NCBI RefSeq assembly: GCF_014699115.1 | Contig: NZ_JACXAD010000024.1 | Coordinates: 23,426 to 87,425, forward strand | Origin: Hymenobacter montanus | Lineage (GTDB): Bacteria > Bacteroidota > Bacteroidia > Cytophagales > Hymenobacteraceae | Direction of reading: 5' to 3' | DNA: 64,000 nt | Part shown: piece after piece, positions 44,349 through 54,420 of the stretch | How positions within the stretch are numbered: position 1 is the first letter of the stretch | How the letters are laid out: every line of letters begins with the position of its first letter | Made by a program: the position numbers and the translations under genes | The notes under the pieces: generated by a model | What the model was told of the DNA's origin: nothing | Database searches by the model: none | What the model saw: only the letters and a program-made list of their open reading frames with translations

Positions 44349-47300
44349 TCAGGCAATCAATTCTTTCGCGTGCACGTACAGCTTTACCGGTAATTGCAGT
44401 AAGGTATAAGCCATGCTCGCTGAATTGCGGCCCCACCGCACCCCATCGGGCGGGTTGGCGACGGATTGCAGGGTTATATCTGCCGATGAATTGAGGTAGA
44501 TGTAGCCATCGTAGTTGCTGCTACCTGCTGCTTGCTGAATATTTCCCCAGTTAAGGTTATTCCAGGTGGCGTAGGAAAGCCCGCTGCTCGGGTCTACCGG
44601 GATTTGGGAGGTATAGCTGCTAAGTGGTTGATCCATCTCATCAGCGCCAAACTTTACTTCGCCCGCCTGCTCCTGAAACACAAAGAAGTAGCCCGGCTGC
44701 AGGTCATCGGTCGTTCGGCCCTTGATGGTAGTTGTATCGACGGGGAAGCCCAAAAAGTATATGTCAGGGGCGATTTCCGCCGAAAAAACGGGCGCTATAA
44801 TAGCACTGCTCAAGCCGCTGGTATCGGGTACCCTTGGCCGGTTCAGGTAGGGCGCCGGGGTGGCAGCGGGGCTGTATGTCCACTTCGCCTTTTGCAGAAA
44901 TACTCGGCAGCCCGGATAGCGACGGAATAATTCACCCCTGATCGTCAGGATGAGCATCGTGGCGTTAGGGCCTAAGCTTCGCAGGCGGGGGCTGTTCTGG
45001 CCTAGTGGCGTAAGCGAGCTGCTAGCGCCGAGGGTGATCTTCCAGTCATGAATATCAAAGATGTCCCGCAGGTTATTAAGCGGCGTGGCCGAGCTGGGTA
45101 CGCTGCTTAATGAACTGCTGTATCCCCAGAAGAATGAAAAATAGGTGCCTCGCTGATCGGTAGGATAGCCTCTCCAGACAAGCTCTCTGGCCATTTCATA
45201 ATTCGCCCCGAGCATGAACGCTTCGATACAATCCTGGTTCATCTCCAGCAGGCTCATGGAGTTATCCGGAATTGTATTGAGGCCCGGCATCAGCCATTCG
45301 GTGGAAATGCTGGCCAGCTCCTTATATACCGGCAGGTTTATCTTCGGTGCTGCGAGTACCGGGTCTAAACTGCCTATTACCGTACCAAGGCCGGTGAATG
45401 GATCAACCAGCCTAATCTGCTTTTGCGCCAGCTCCGTTACGGTTACCGATGGCTCTAACTTTGATTTTATATCCGCGGCCTTACCGGCCAGGTTCAGAGA
45501 AGCCCCCGCCGAGAACACATACGGGGGAATGGTACTCACCGCGGCAAAGGTTGGTACAACCGCTCCTAAAAATGCCTGTGCGGACGGGCTGGGCGGGTTG
45601 GCCGGGTTATAGCTAGCCGGCGGATAGCTTGAGCCGGGCGGGGTGAGTAGGAATGAGGAGCTGGGCGGTATAGAGCTGGCATAGCCAGGGGTGTAGCTGC
45701 TGGGCGGTAGGATGGTAAGGCTCGACATGCCAGCGGGCGGCGTATACGCAAACGCGGTAGCCGCGGTACCGTTGTTCACATCATTAATAAGGCTGGCCGT
45801 GTTTATGGATGCGCCATTACTGGCCATCCCCCGGGCTAACGGACTGCCCGGATTGGTGATCCGGCGGAAAGCCCCGGAAAACATGGCATTGGGTAGCACA
45901 CTATCGGCGATGTCCTTATAAACAGTTTGGGCGGTCGCTTTCACTTTGGTATGGACCGGCGCTGCGATATTTACCACCAGCTCGTCACTCAGGCTCTTTA
46001 CATGCCGGTTATGCATCAGTTGGCTGGCTTGCATCGCCAACTGCATCTGCCGCAGTTTTCTATTAGCCTCCAGCACCTCGCCGATTTGCGCCCAGGCAAT
46101 ATCCATGTATTTGTCCTGGTTTTTACGGACAACTTCGGCGCCGATTCCCGCGAATACCCGGTACCGGGGGTCTAGGTTCACTTTATGAATCCAATCGGCC
46201 GAGGGATTACCAGTAAGCGTGCTGATCTGGACATGCCATTGCCCGTAAATCGGCGGGCCGAGAATAGGATCGGGGCTTCCGCTCTGCGCTCCCGCCGGAT
46301 TGTTCAGTAAGATTTTAAGGGCTGCGGAAAATGGGTTTGGCTCATTCCAGGGATCCGGCACTTGCCCCGGGGGTTTAAGCACCCCCTGCAAGCCGATGGT
46401 GTCAGGCGTATCATTGTTTATGGCTTGAGTCTCTAACAGCGGGTTGCCGGGCAATTGCAGGTCAATGGCCCGTTTGCCCACATCATTTCCTACGATCTTT
46501 GGCTTCAGTAAGCGAACCAGGGATTCAAAGTCACCGCTTACCCCCGTTTTAAAGAACCAGCGATAATATACCGGGAAGCTTTTTTGTACCGCACCGCCCG
46601 TCCAGGAAGGCTTCAGACTATCATCAGTAGGATTGACCGTCTGACCTAAACCCGCTTTTCGGCCAATCTCAAAAGTTGGGATCAGGAACGCATGGTAGCT
46701 GGTGTTGGGCTCTAGTCTTCGCGGGCATAAAATTCTGGAAACCGCAATATCAGGGTTGGACTTTAGCTTATTAATCAGGCTGTTGGGATTGCTTGCTGAA
46801 GAAGAGGTAACACTCGAAACCACAAGGTTGGGGTCGATATTGGTGCTGCCCGTACCAGTGGCGTAAGTTCCCAAGTCGTCGTTCACGTGCACATGCGCCC
46901 AGGCCCAGGTCTGCTTTTCGCTTGGGAAGGCCCCACCGCCATTTACATTGACCGCAATCGAAGAAAGAATGCCATTAAATGCCTCGTCGGTAAACTCGGT
47001 TTCTTTTAATACAATCAGGCTGATCCAGGGGCGAAGCCGGAAACGATTTTCATTGCCGGCATCTAATACGGCTTTGGCCGGCGTATACCGCCAGGGAAAA
47101 TCCTCATCGTAAAATTCGATGTAAGGCAGGTAGTTGGGCTCAAAATTGGTCGTCCAGTCTTTCGGGTAGGCTTTGACTATTGCGCTGCCATTGATGCCGA
47201 TAATATCGCCCGGCCCTTTCAGGCTTACCTGCTGGGTAACCACTGAGTTGCCGGCGCTTCCCGACACGCTGGTTTCCTGTACCGTCAGGTTCACGGGGAG

Positions 47301-47411
47301 CGTTACCCGGTCACGGGTAGCAGGGCTGGAGCCGTAGAGGTCGTCGGGGATGCTGATCTCACCGGCCAGGCCCTGGCGAATGTGCGGTAAAAAGCTGTAA
47401 TAAGCACTCAT
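44349..47411 (-). CDS. Large-cluster protein 3 (1020 aa), unknown
   Basis: 1020 residues; begins MSAYYSFLPHIRQGLAGEISIPDD. Recognisable blocks: RFRLRPWISLIVLKETEF (about 123-140), ILCPRRLEPNTSYHAFLIPTFEIGRKAGLG (about 224-253) and a helix AWAQIGEVLEANRKLRQMQLA (about 435-460). A Pro/Ser-rich stretch lies near 555-610 (TPPGSSYPPASYNPANPPSPS). The C-terminal third has many Trp, Tyr and Gly. No signal peptide or enzyme motif. Same family set as its neighbours; no name known to me. A gap of 71 nt separates it from the 1629-aa gene, the widest in the cluster. Confidence 0.85.
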   Translation of the reverse strand: MSAYYSFLPHIRQGLAGEISIPDDLYGSSPATRDRVTLPVNLTVQETSVSGSAGNSVVTQQVSLKGPGDIIGINGSAIVKAYPKDWTTNFEPNYLPYIEFYDEDFPWRYTPAKAVLDAGNENRFRLRPWISLIVLKETEFTDEAFNGILSSIAVNVNGGGAFPSEKQTWAWAHVHVNDDLGTYATGTGSTNIDPNLVVSSVTSSSASNPNSLINKLKSNPDIAVSRILCPRRLEPNTSYHAFLIPTFEIGRKAGLGQTVNPTDDSLKPSWTGGAVQKSFPVYYRWFFKTGVSGDFESLVRLLKPKIVGNDVGKRAIDLQLPGNPLLETQAINNDTPDTIGLQGVLKPPGQVPDPWNEPNPFSAALKILLNNPAGAQSGSPDPILGPPIYGQWHVQISTLTGNPSADWIHKVNLDPRYRVFAGIGAEVVRKNQDKYMDIAWAQIGEVLEANRKLRQMQLAMQASQLMHNRHVKSLSDELVVNIAAPVHTKVKATAQTVYKDIADSVLPNAMFSGAFRRITNPGSPLARGMASNGASINTASLINDVNNGTAATAFAYTPPAGMSSLTILPPSSYTPGYASSIPPSSSFLLTPPGSSYPPASYNPANPPSPSAQAFLGAVVPTFAAVSTIPPYVFSAGASLNLAGKAADIKSKLEPSVTVTELAQKQIRLVDPFTGLGTVIGSLDPVLAAPKINLPVYKELASISTEWLMPGLNTIPDNSMSLLEMNQDCIEAFMLGANYEMARELVWRGYPTDQRGTYFSFFWGYSSSLSSVPSSATPLNNLRDIFDIHDWKITLGASSSLTPLGQNSPRLRSLGPNATMLILTIRGELFRRYPGCRVFLQKAKWTYSPAATPAPYLNRPRVPDTSGLSSAIIAPVFSAEIAPDIYFLGFPVDTTTIKGRTTDDLQPGYFFVFQEQAGEVKFGADEMDQPLSSYTSQIPVDPSSGLSYATWNNLNWGNIQQAAGSSNYDGYIYLNSSADITLQSVANPPDGVRWGRNSASMAYTLLQLPVKLYVHAKELIA

Positions 47412-47416
47412 GAAAG

Positions 47417-50400
47417 TTAAATTTCTGAAAGGTGAACAACCATGTAGTCGTTGTAGCCGGGGGAGCCTGCGAGGCCGTTCAAGAATATATCCGCTTCTGT
47501 TTTGCTGCCGAACGCCTGATACCCGCCCGCCTGGGAAAGGGTATTCTTATCGGCGATAACATAGCCAAAGTCCTGCACGGCAAGCTTGGCAGGGCCGCCG
47601 AACGGCGTATTCTTCCGGGTGTCAGATATCGTTGCCGCGGTGATGTAATTATCCATGGTGTGCAGCGCAAATTCTGCCTTGCTAAGCAGGCTGGTCTGGA
47701 ATTTTATGCGCTGCCGGCTGTCCAGGATAATTTCATCATAGGCAATCTCCTTATGAACGAAATAGTCGGCCTGAATCTCGCTGCTGGCTCCGATGCTTAC
47801 GCCGCTATCGTACTTTTCATAGCTGTCTTTGGAGAGCTTCTCGTCGTCGGTGAGGTAGAAGAAGGAGTTGGGCGCGAAGAAATCCTTGACCCGCTGGAAG
47901 CCCAGCGGTACCGTGTTGCCACCGGTGCCTACGGTGACGCCGGAAATCTGGAACTGGTTAACATCGCTAATGGCTGAGGTACCAAACTTAGCCAGCCTGA
48001 TGCCCATGGGGGCTACCTTCTGGCTGAGAACCAGGGTGCCGAACGGATCAACGACTAAGTTACTGCCGGTGGTACCCGTGATATCCCGGAAGGCGGTTAC
48101 CTGGTGGCTTCTATCGGGCCCGATCACCTGCCAGTTATCCTTGCTCTGGATGGCATCTATCAGCTTCTGGTGGATGGTAACGGGGGCAATGGTTTCCGTT
48201 TGCGCCTGCCCAAAGGTCTTATCGAATGATACGTGCACTTTAACGAAGGCAATCTTGAAACTGCCTTCTCCCTGCACCCGCCACGGACCCGGCCCTTCCA
48301 GCGTAAGGCTCATGTAGATAGACAGGATGCAGTCGCCGCCCTTTCTGATCTCAAACATCGCCCCCATGTCCGCGGTGAAATGGAAGGGCGAGAATTGGAA
48401 CAGGATGTCGAACCACAAGGCGCCAATCGCTTCAATCTTCCAGGCGCGGGCCCGCGCATCTACCCGCGCGCCAAACTGGACCGAGTTAGAGGTGATGGCA
48501 AAGTATGTCTCCACCCGGATGCTCAGGTTATCGCTCTTCGCCAACTGCAGCGCCAGCCGCTGCAGTTGAGGCAGGTTCATGGGCGGCGGGGTAAACTTGG
48601 GGTGAAAACCGCCAACCGACATCAAGAAATTGGGCTTCTCTCCCCAGTAAAGCCTCAGTGCCATATCCCCCGTCAGGGGAAATGAGAGGAGGGAAGAGTC
48701 ATACAGCGAGGCATCGAAGGAAAGCTGCTTCTTTTCAAAGTCAACGATGCCGACAAAATTGATTTGCAGCTTCAACACCGGGCTGGCCTCCGCAGGCAAT
48801 ATCACTTTTACGATGCCTACGATGGCCAGCAGTATCGGACTGGGCATTTCGATAATGACGCCCAGCTCGATGGTTATCAGCGTCGGGGTGCCCCAGCCGA
48901 GTTTGGCCATCGGGCCAATCAGGAACCGGTCTTTCTTGACGGGGAAGACCTGGCTGAGATTACTGATAATGGCACTCGCATTCTTAACTATGTCGTGCGG
49001 GAAGAGAATGCTGTCTAAGGTCTTGTCTTTTACGCCGGATTTCAGGCGCTCTACGTTGATGGTCCGGTGCAGCCCCAATAATCCGCCTACGCCATTCAGG
49101 GTGAAGCCCATCCCGAGCTGAATCGGGGTGAATTCAGCGGTGATAATAATTAATAGCGAATAGCCATTGCTACCATCCGGCATTTTGGTCGTAAGAATGC
49201 CGATTGCGGAGAGAGAAATTTTTGAGAATTTAAGTTCGAGGCCGCCGGTGTAGGTGAACTTATCTTCATCGTAATTCAAGAAGCCGCCACCTGTTACAGT
49301 GCTGGCTTTTACCTGAATGCCGACACCGGTCGGTGGTTTGAAACCCAAGTTAAAGCCAATACCACCAATGCCACCGCTACCGAGAATAACCGAACCCTTC
49401 ATGCCGATATTCTTGACAACCAGTTCTAACGGCCCAAGGCTTACGCTAAAATCAGCAGTTGTAGCTATGCGAAGGGAGCCCGAATATTTTAACGATAGCA
49501 AAATATTGTCAATGGAAACCGGTCCCAGCTTTACGTGAGTCGGTAATTGATATTCCAAGCCACCTGATCCCTGAAAGTAAAATCCTCGCAGAGTAGAATA
49601 CCCTAAAGTAAGATCGGCTTCAACTGCAATACCATTCTCAGGTAATATCTTGTTTACAAAACTGTCACTATTGGTCTTGCTGATGACAAGCTTGAGTCCT
49701 TTCAGGTCTATTTCAAACCTCAATTCATTCTTACTACTAGAATTTACCTCAAAATGAACGCCAATACTTAACTTTTCATACTCAATTCTAGAGCCATCCG
49801 CTGTGCCGATTACTATGGTTGGCTGTCTATTTTCATTTACAAGTGCAATATCAAAACTGCCGGTAACTATAGAAAGACTTCCTGCGCCAAAGCCTGTCTT
49901 GACAACGAACGGTTCCTGAGGACGTTTAACAAGTACTACACCGCCGGTAATGTCAAGGTTGGCTCCAACGGTCAACCTTATATTGTGTGAAATCTCAATG
50001 TTATTCTGCATGCCGCCAATCACTACCGGCAATAGACCCAGGCCGGGAAGAGAGGTGCCATCGGCAGGAAGAGAAATCAGGCGAAGATTGCCTCTCAGAT
50101 GCAAATTATTATTCATTAAATCAAATAAAGATAGACTTAATGAATAATTATTGTAATGATTTGAATTTGAATTAGGGCCTAAAGCATGAAATATCTCATT
50201 TCCTTCTTCTTCAAGCGTTGGGTAAATACCGAAAAGGGATACTAATTTCGCCAGATTCTTAAAAAGAAGGTCGGAATCAAAATTATTTGTTCCCCAGCTA
50301 TAGGTATCCTGAAAAAAGACTTGAGGCTGTGAAAAAAGATGGCTTATACGCGTCCATCGTATCTCTTTTAATATGTAAAAAGGTCGGTTAGCTGTTGCCT

Positions 50401-50839
50401 GTATTGGCGTGTAGGTAATAATTCCTAGAAATTCAAGTATTGCAGATACTGCATAATGATTTAAATTTATGTGATTAATTACTATATAATCGAGAATTTG
50501 TTGTGGGAATTTAGACGCAAAGTTTTCCGCTGTCAGTATTAGATCGTAGGTGCTGTTAGAAAGATTGCGTATATTCTGAGTCGCACTTGATACAGCGTTC
50601 CTCAAATTAATATAATCAGAGCTTGTCGCATTCCCGCCAATTATTACATCAAGCTCGCTGATTACATTATCAATATCAGTAGCGATTCCGACGATTGGGG
50701 CAGGTATGGATTGCATATTCCAGCCCAACTGTCGCATGAATACTGAAAAATCTTCCGGTGACGATACATATGTCTTTAGGGGAGTAAGTGCCTTACTCAC
50801 CTCTACCGAAATCTGATCAATTGTGTTATTTTTAGACAT
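47417..50839 (-). CDS. Large-cluster protein 2 (1140 aa), DUF6603-type
   Basis: 1140 residues. The first about 150 are helical; the rest is beta-rich with long runs of short amphipathic strands. Blocks YSLLIIITAEFTPIQLGMGF and GVGGLLGLHRT (about 560-595), FLIGPMAKLGWGTPTLITIELGVIIEMPSP, FVGIVDFEKKQLSFDASLYDSSLLSFPL, GDMALRLYWG and SVGGFHPKFTPPP are, in my judgement, diagnostic of DUF6603 proteins. No signal peptide. Only 5 nt separates it from the next gene. Base composition changes within it: the first third (49.6-50.8 kb) is AT-rich, the remainder near 50 per cent GC. Function unknown; an extended beta scaffold is suggested. Confidence 0.85.
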   Translation of the reverse strand: MSKNNTIDQISVEVSKALTPLKTYVSSPEDFSVFMRQLGWNMQSIPAPIVGIATDIDNVISELDVIIGGNATSSDYINLRNAVSSATQNIRNLSNSTYDLILTAENFASKFPQQILDYIVINHINLNHYAVSAILEFLGIITYTPIQATANRPFYILKEIRWTRISHLFSQPQVFFQDTYSWGTNNFDSDLLFKNLAKLVSLFGIYPTLEEEGNEIFHALGPNSNSNHYNNYSLSLSLFDLMNNNLHLRGNLRLISLPADGTSLPGLGLLPVVIGGMQNNIEISHNIRLTVGANLDITGGVVLVKRPQEPFVVKTGFGAGSLSIVTGSFDIALVNENRQPTIVIGTADGSRIEYEKLSIGVHFEVNSSSKNELRFEIDLKGLKLVISKTNSDSFVNKILPENGIAVEADLTLGYSTLRGFYFQGSGGLEYQLPTHVKLGPVSIDNILLSLKYSGSLRIATTADFSVSLGPLELVVKNIGMKGSVILGSGGIGGIGFNLGFKPPTGVGIQVKASTVTGGGFLNYDEDKFTYTGGLELKFSKISLSAIGILTTKMPDGSNGYSLLIIITAEFTPIQLGMGFTLNGVGGLLGLHRTINVERLKSGVKDKTLDSILFPHDIVKNASAIISNLSQVFPVKKDRFLIGPMAKLGWGTPTLITIELGVIIEMPSPILLAIVGIVKVILPAEASPVLKLQINFVGIVDFEKKQLSFDASLYDSSLLSFPLTGDMALRLYWGEKPNFLMSVGGFHPKFTPPPMNLPQLQRLALQLAKSDNLSIRVETYFAITSNSVQFGARVDARARAWKIEAIGALWFDILFQFSPFHFTADMGAMFEIRKGGDCILSIYMSLTLEGPGPWRVQGEGSFKIAFVKVHVSFDKTFGQAQTETIAPVTIHQKLIDAIQSKDNWQVIGPDRSHQVTAFRDITGTTGSNLVVDPFGTLVLSQKVAPMGIRLAKFGTSAISDVNQFQISGVTVGTGGNTVPLGFQRVKDFFAPNSFFYLTDDEKLSKDSYEKYDSGVSIGASSEIQADYFVHKEIAYDEIILDSRQRIKFQTSLLSKAEFALHTMDNYITAATISDTRKNTPFGGPAKLAVQDFGYVIADKNTLSQAGGYQAFGSKTEADIFLNGLAGSPGYNDYMVVHLSEI

Positions 50840-50856
50840 GAAAGCAGGCTTAATTT

Positions 50857-53571
50857 CTAGTGAGAGAGATCAGTATTATCTGTGATCTTATATTCAAGGC
50901 TATCTAGCTTTTCCAGCGCTGTAGGATAAATGATGGAAACAAGATAATACTTTGCGATCATGTCAAATGCTGCATACACAGTAGTCATTTCAGAAGAGCT
51001 TTTAGGTGCTTCCAAAGGGTCTAGATCTGGGCTGTCGACATTAAATAGACTAAAATGCCTATGCATTAATATCTGCCTTAATATCGACCATCCATTGCCC
51101 CTAAAAACATTGCAGTTCCACACGGCTCCGCCTTCATATATAGCAGTGACAAGAAATCGATTTTTAGGTGATGAAAATTCCGGATAAATTGATGATGCTG
51201 TTGTTGTTGCCAGATTTATATTCGAATCTGATTCCGGGAACTCAGGGCCATCGTACCCAACAGCACAATAGGATGGCGCAAATGATAAATTAGAAATATG
51301 CAAATATTCAAATACTCTAGGATTTATGAGACGAAGCTCTGGCTTGCTTGGATCGTAGTCATTTTGATATCTCTTAGGCATATAGATGCAACTTCCTTGC
51401 TTTAGCTTGCCAATATTATTGGTAATTTTCGACGAATCAGAACTGTCTACTTTAAGGGTAATTATATTGCCAGTTATATTTGTGATTTGTTCTATCTTCA
51501 ACTCAAAAAAAAGCCCAGGTTCGCTAGGATCATACAGACCCGATCTCAGATAAAGAGGTAATACGACCGGGTTGTTTGTAGCATCTTTATAATCTTTTAT
51601 TGATTTCCATTTTGATGCTTCGAAAGGCTCAACTTTTACGGTAATATTCAAGCCAGTATTTGTTGCATCTGTTATAGTCATAGAAGAAAAAGCAATTCTT
51701 CTAAAATTCCACTTTATCTTATCCGGGTCTATTTTTTTATTAAGAGGGTCAGTACCCGCTTTCATGATTTTATCAAAGGTGCAGGTATTGCATTCAGAAT
51801 CTACGTTATCCTTATCATTCTGATTCTGAATGATAGTACGTGTTTCTCCACCTTCATATTCATCTTTTAATCCTAGGGCGTGCATTAATTCATGAGCGAA
51901 TGTACTGACAACTCGAAATTTGTCGATTTCGTTGGATAGGACAGCTGTATTGACATTATCGTTTAATTTCTCTGTGATAATAGACCCAGAAGTGATAACG
52001 TAGTCTTTTCTGGTACCTAAAGTAGCCCCTACTCCGCCCAAATAAAATGCCTTATTAACAGGCGAAGGAACAATCCACCCACTGACTATTGACTGTCCGG
52101 CTGCTTTATAGTGATTACACAGGAATATGACCAGCCTTCGGTCTTTTCCGATAATATTCCAGTTATTACCAATATTGTATTCAGTGCCATTAGATGGCGT
52201 GCTTAGTGAAGAATCCAGGTATTTAAGAGATGAAAAGTAGGTGTCAAGCGGACTGGATGTCTGAATAGTAGGCTGAGTCGCATTTTGCGCCAGGATGATC
52301 TTATTTGCAAACGCACCATAAGCCATATGGTTTTTTTGTGGATACCTTCTTCTATCAAATTCGATTATTCGCTGTTGCTGTGTGGGCCTGTACCAAGCGT
52401 AGACACTCTGAGGTGTAGTGCCAACTCTGGTAGATTCAATCTTATCCCCAAGGCGTTTTCCTATAGATATGCCCATCTCCGTATCCTTTGTCGCGACGAA
52501 ACCCTTTATAGTATTTTTACTTTTCCATGCATTAAAAACATCCAGCGTTAGTGATGTTGGTACGAATCCAGGAATACTCGCCCAGCTAGCCAGCGCGTCG
52601 TTCAGATTGGCCGGCGAAGAACTATTTGGTAACCCAACGAGATTGATCAACTGATACAGGTAGTTGCCGCTTCCTTCTTCTAGATCAGGATAATAACTAT
52701 CTTCCGTGTTGATTGCATGCGATACGGTTATACCTTCTGCCATATCGTTTGAGGGTTCAAACGCAGACCAAATGGTCATATTATCCCTAACCAGATGATA
52801 CGGAGAAAATAAACTATTCTCAGTTAGTTGCTGCACCAACATTGTTCTATATATTTCGAAATCAGCTTTATTTAAGAACCCATCGCTGAGTATAAGAATA
52901 TTTACATGTGTGGACGTAGAAATACCTTTGTAGACCTTTTCTAATATTTCACGCTTGCTGTTAAAAGCCTTCTTAATATCTACATTTACATCCTGTGCGG
53001 GCAACGAGCTCAACCCATTAAGGGAGATGCTAATCTTCGTCTGCACGCTCGAATTTCCAGTTACTGCGGTTGTGCTTTTAATGATATGATTACTAACAGT
53101 GCATTTATTGGTATTAGTACTTATTCCATCTGGAACATAGGACAGATAAGGATGATATGTAATATCTGCAATTTCATTATCGCTGAATTTCGCAAATACA
53201 CTGACAACATATCCATGATAACTGGCTCCGGTATGAATGGTGATCTTATCAGACCCGAGCCAGAATTTACTAACGCCTGGATGAATTGATATACTCAGCA
53301 GGCATTCATGCGTAATTCCACCGTCTGAGTATCTTACGCGACACATTGTATGACCGTCAGCCAAAGCAGTGATAACCGTTTTATTATGGACAGTGTCCTT
53401 TGTGACAGTGACGATGTTCGGGTTGAAATCTGAATAGCTGAGTTTGGTCATGTCTACTACATTCCCATTAGCAGAGATTAATGTATCCAGACTGAAAGAG
53501 CTCATCTGAGATATAGAAGATACCAAATGAATATCGGTAGTCGGCAATACGCAGAAAGTTTGGGCTGCCAT
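50857..53571 (-). CDS. Large-cluster protein 1: M64-like metallopeptidase with Ig-like domain
   Basis: 904 residues, first gene of the cluster. Residues of about 26-95 resemble a BIG2 Ig-like domain (SYSDFNPNIVTVTKD, ITALADGHTMCRVRY). The middle begins HVNILILSDGFLNKADFEIYRTML (about 220), as in M64 'IgA peptidase' proteins, and carries the zinc motif H560-E-L-M-H564 in FAHELMHALGLKDEYEGG with D570/E571 nearby. A C-rich segment follows (DSECNTCTFDKIM). No signal peptide is visible at MAAQTFCVLPTTD. It may process cluster partners or a target. AT-rich relative to the genome. A weak TACCTTTC box lies at 53646-53653 upstream. Confidence 0.86.
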   Translation of the reverse strand: MAAQTFCVLPTTDIHLVSSISQMSSFSLDTLISANGNVVDMTKLSYSDFNPNIVTVTKDTVHNKTVITALADGHTMCRVRYSDGGITHECLLSISIHPGVSKFWLGSDKITIHTGASYHGYVVSVFAKFSDNEIADITYHPYLSYVPDGISTNTNKCTVSNHIIKSTTAVTGNSSVQTKISISLNGLSSLPAQDVNVDIKKAFNSKREILEKVYKGISTSTHVNILILSDGFLNKADFEIYRTMLVQQLTENSLFSPYHLVRDNMTIWSAFEPSNDMAEGITVSHAINTEDSYYPDLEEGSGNYLYQLINLVGLPNSSSPANLNDALASWASIPGFVPTSLTLDVFNAWKSKNTIKGFVATKDTEMGISIGKRLGDKIESTRVGTTPQSVYAWYRPTQQQRIIEFDRRRYPQKNHMAYGAFANKIILAQNATQPTIQTSSPLDTYFSSLKYLDSSLSTPSNGTEYNIGNNWNIIGKDRRLVIFLCNHYKAAGQSIVSGWIVPSPVNKAFYLGGVGATLGTRKDYVITSGSIITEKLNDNVNTAVLSNEIDKFRVVSTFAHELMHALGLKDEYEGGETRTIIQNQNDKDNVDSECNTCTFDKIMKAGTDPLNKKIDPDKIKWNFRRIAFSSMTITDATNTGLNITVKVEPFEASKWKSIKDYKDATNNPVVLPLYLRSGLYDPSEPGLFFELKIEQITNITGNIITLKVDSSDSSKITNNIGKLKQGSCIYMPKRYQNDYDPSKPELRLINPRVFEYLHISNLSFAPSYCAVGYDGPEFPESDSNINLATTTASSIYPEFSSPKNRFLVTAIYEGGAVWNCNVFRGNGWSILRQILMHRHFSLFNVDSPDLDPLEAPKSSSEMTTVYAAFDMIAKYYLVSIIYPTALEKLDSLEYKITDNTDLSH

Positions 53572-54147
53572 AGGTTAGTTATTGGTAAGTGAACTGTATA
53601 CTGAACGAGGTCGGCATTAACCTTGAGCAAGCGTTGCCTTGAACTGAAAGGTATCGGCGCGTATTAGAAGTAGCTCCCGATAAGAGGTGGATCTCGGTGG
53701 TTTGTGCACCAAGGCAGCTGTACTTTAATGCTTATGTATAGCCTGCCTTAAGTAGGTAGGCCGTGAAGGTATGGAATGGAATGGATATAACAAATTATGA
53801 AAAAAATAAAATAATATAGCCAAGCTGGGTAGGGTTAGGGTATATCCATTGTTGATTTTATAAGTTATTGATAATAAAGTAGAATAATAGGAGAATGGTG
53901 GAGCTTGGCATTGTAATAGCCTACATGGTGGTGGATTGCGAGCCGGGCTTCGGCCAAGCCAGGAAAGCTCCCGCCGTTGGGTAGTTAGGCTTCGAAACGG
54001 CTCCAAAAGGATTTGGTATGGGGGTACCCGGTAGCATGTTGTCATAGCCATTCCCCTGGCCCGTAGCCGTCGCATGTCGCAGCGCTGGCTGGAGCGCGAA
54101 AAGGCTCCCGCACGGGGCTACTTGCCAGGTCGGCTCAGGAGCCGGTC
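53572..54147. other. AT-rich intergenic region upstream of the large cluster
   Basis: Very AT-rich, especially 53760-53900, unlike the surrounding GC-rich DNA. Only short frames without motifs. Presumably contains the promoter of the five-gene cluster and the scar of its insertion. Confidence 0.45.
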
Positions 54148-54420
54148 GACCATGCTGCCAGTGTCTGGCATCGTAAGGAAAACCTGAGCCTGTGCTTCAA
54201 GAAGATTCAGCCGCAGTTCTTCGAGTTGCTGGGCCAGTAGCATCTCAGCCTCACCCCCAATGAGTTCAGGCAATGCGCGTATCTGAAGCCCAACCTGACC
54301 AATAGGGGCCTTGCCAATGTGCTCAATATCTAGGCTGATAGCGAATAGATTGCTTACTACCGCATCAAGAAGAAGCTGGACTGCCTAAAGAAAGCTGCTC
54401 ACGTGACTATTTCTTATTCT
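54148..54420 (+). pseudogene. Decayed LuxR-type HTH regulator, C-terminal end
   Basis: One frame reads NLSLCFKKIQPQFFELLGQ-stop-HLSLTPNEFRQCAYLKPNLTNRGLANVLNI-stop-ADSE-stop-IAYYRIKKKLDCLKK. This is the C-terminal helix-turn-helix of Bacteroidota two-component/LuxR-like regulators (LTpNElrlCAyLkmNLtnkeIAxxLNI...RYRlRKKL) broken by three in-frame stops (54238, 54331, 54346). The N-terminal part is not recognisable. Confidence 0.72.

Noticed and set aside
37471..53571. Prophage tail or contractile injection system
   Set aside because: No sheath, tube, baseplate-wedge, AAA-loader, terminase, portal or lysis genes were recognised.
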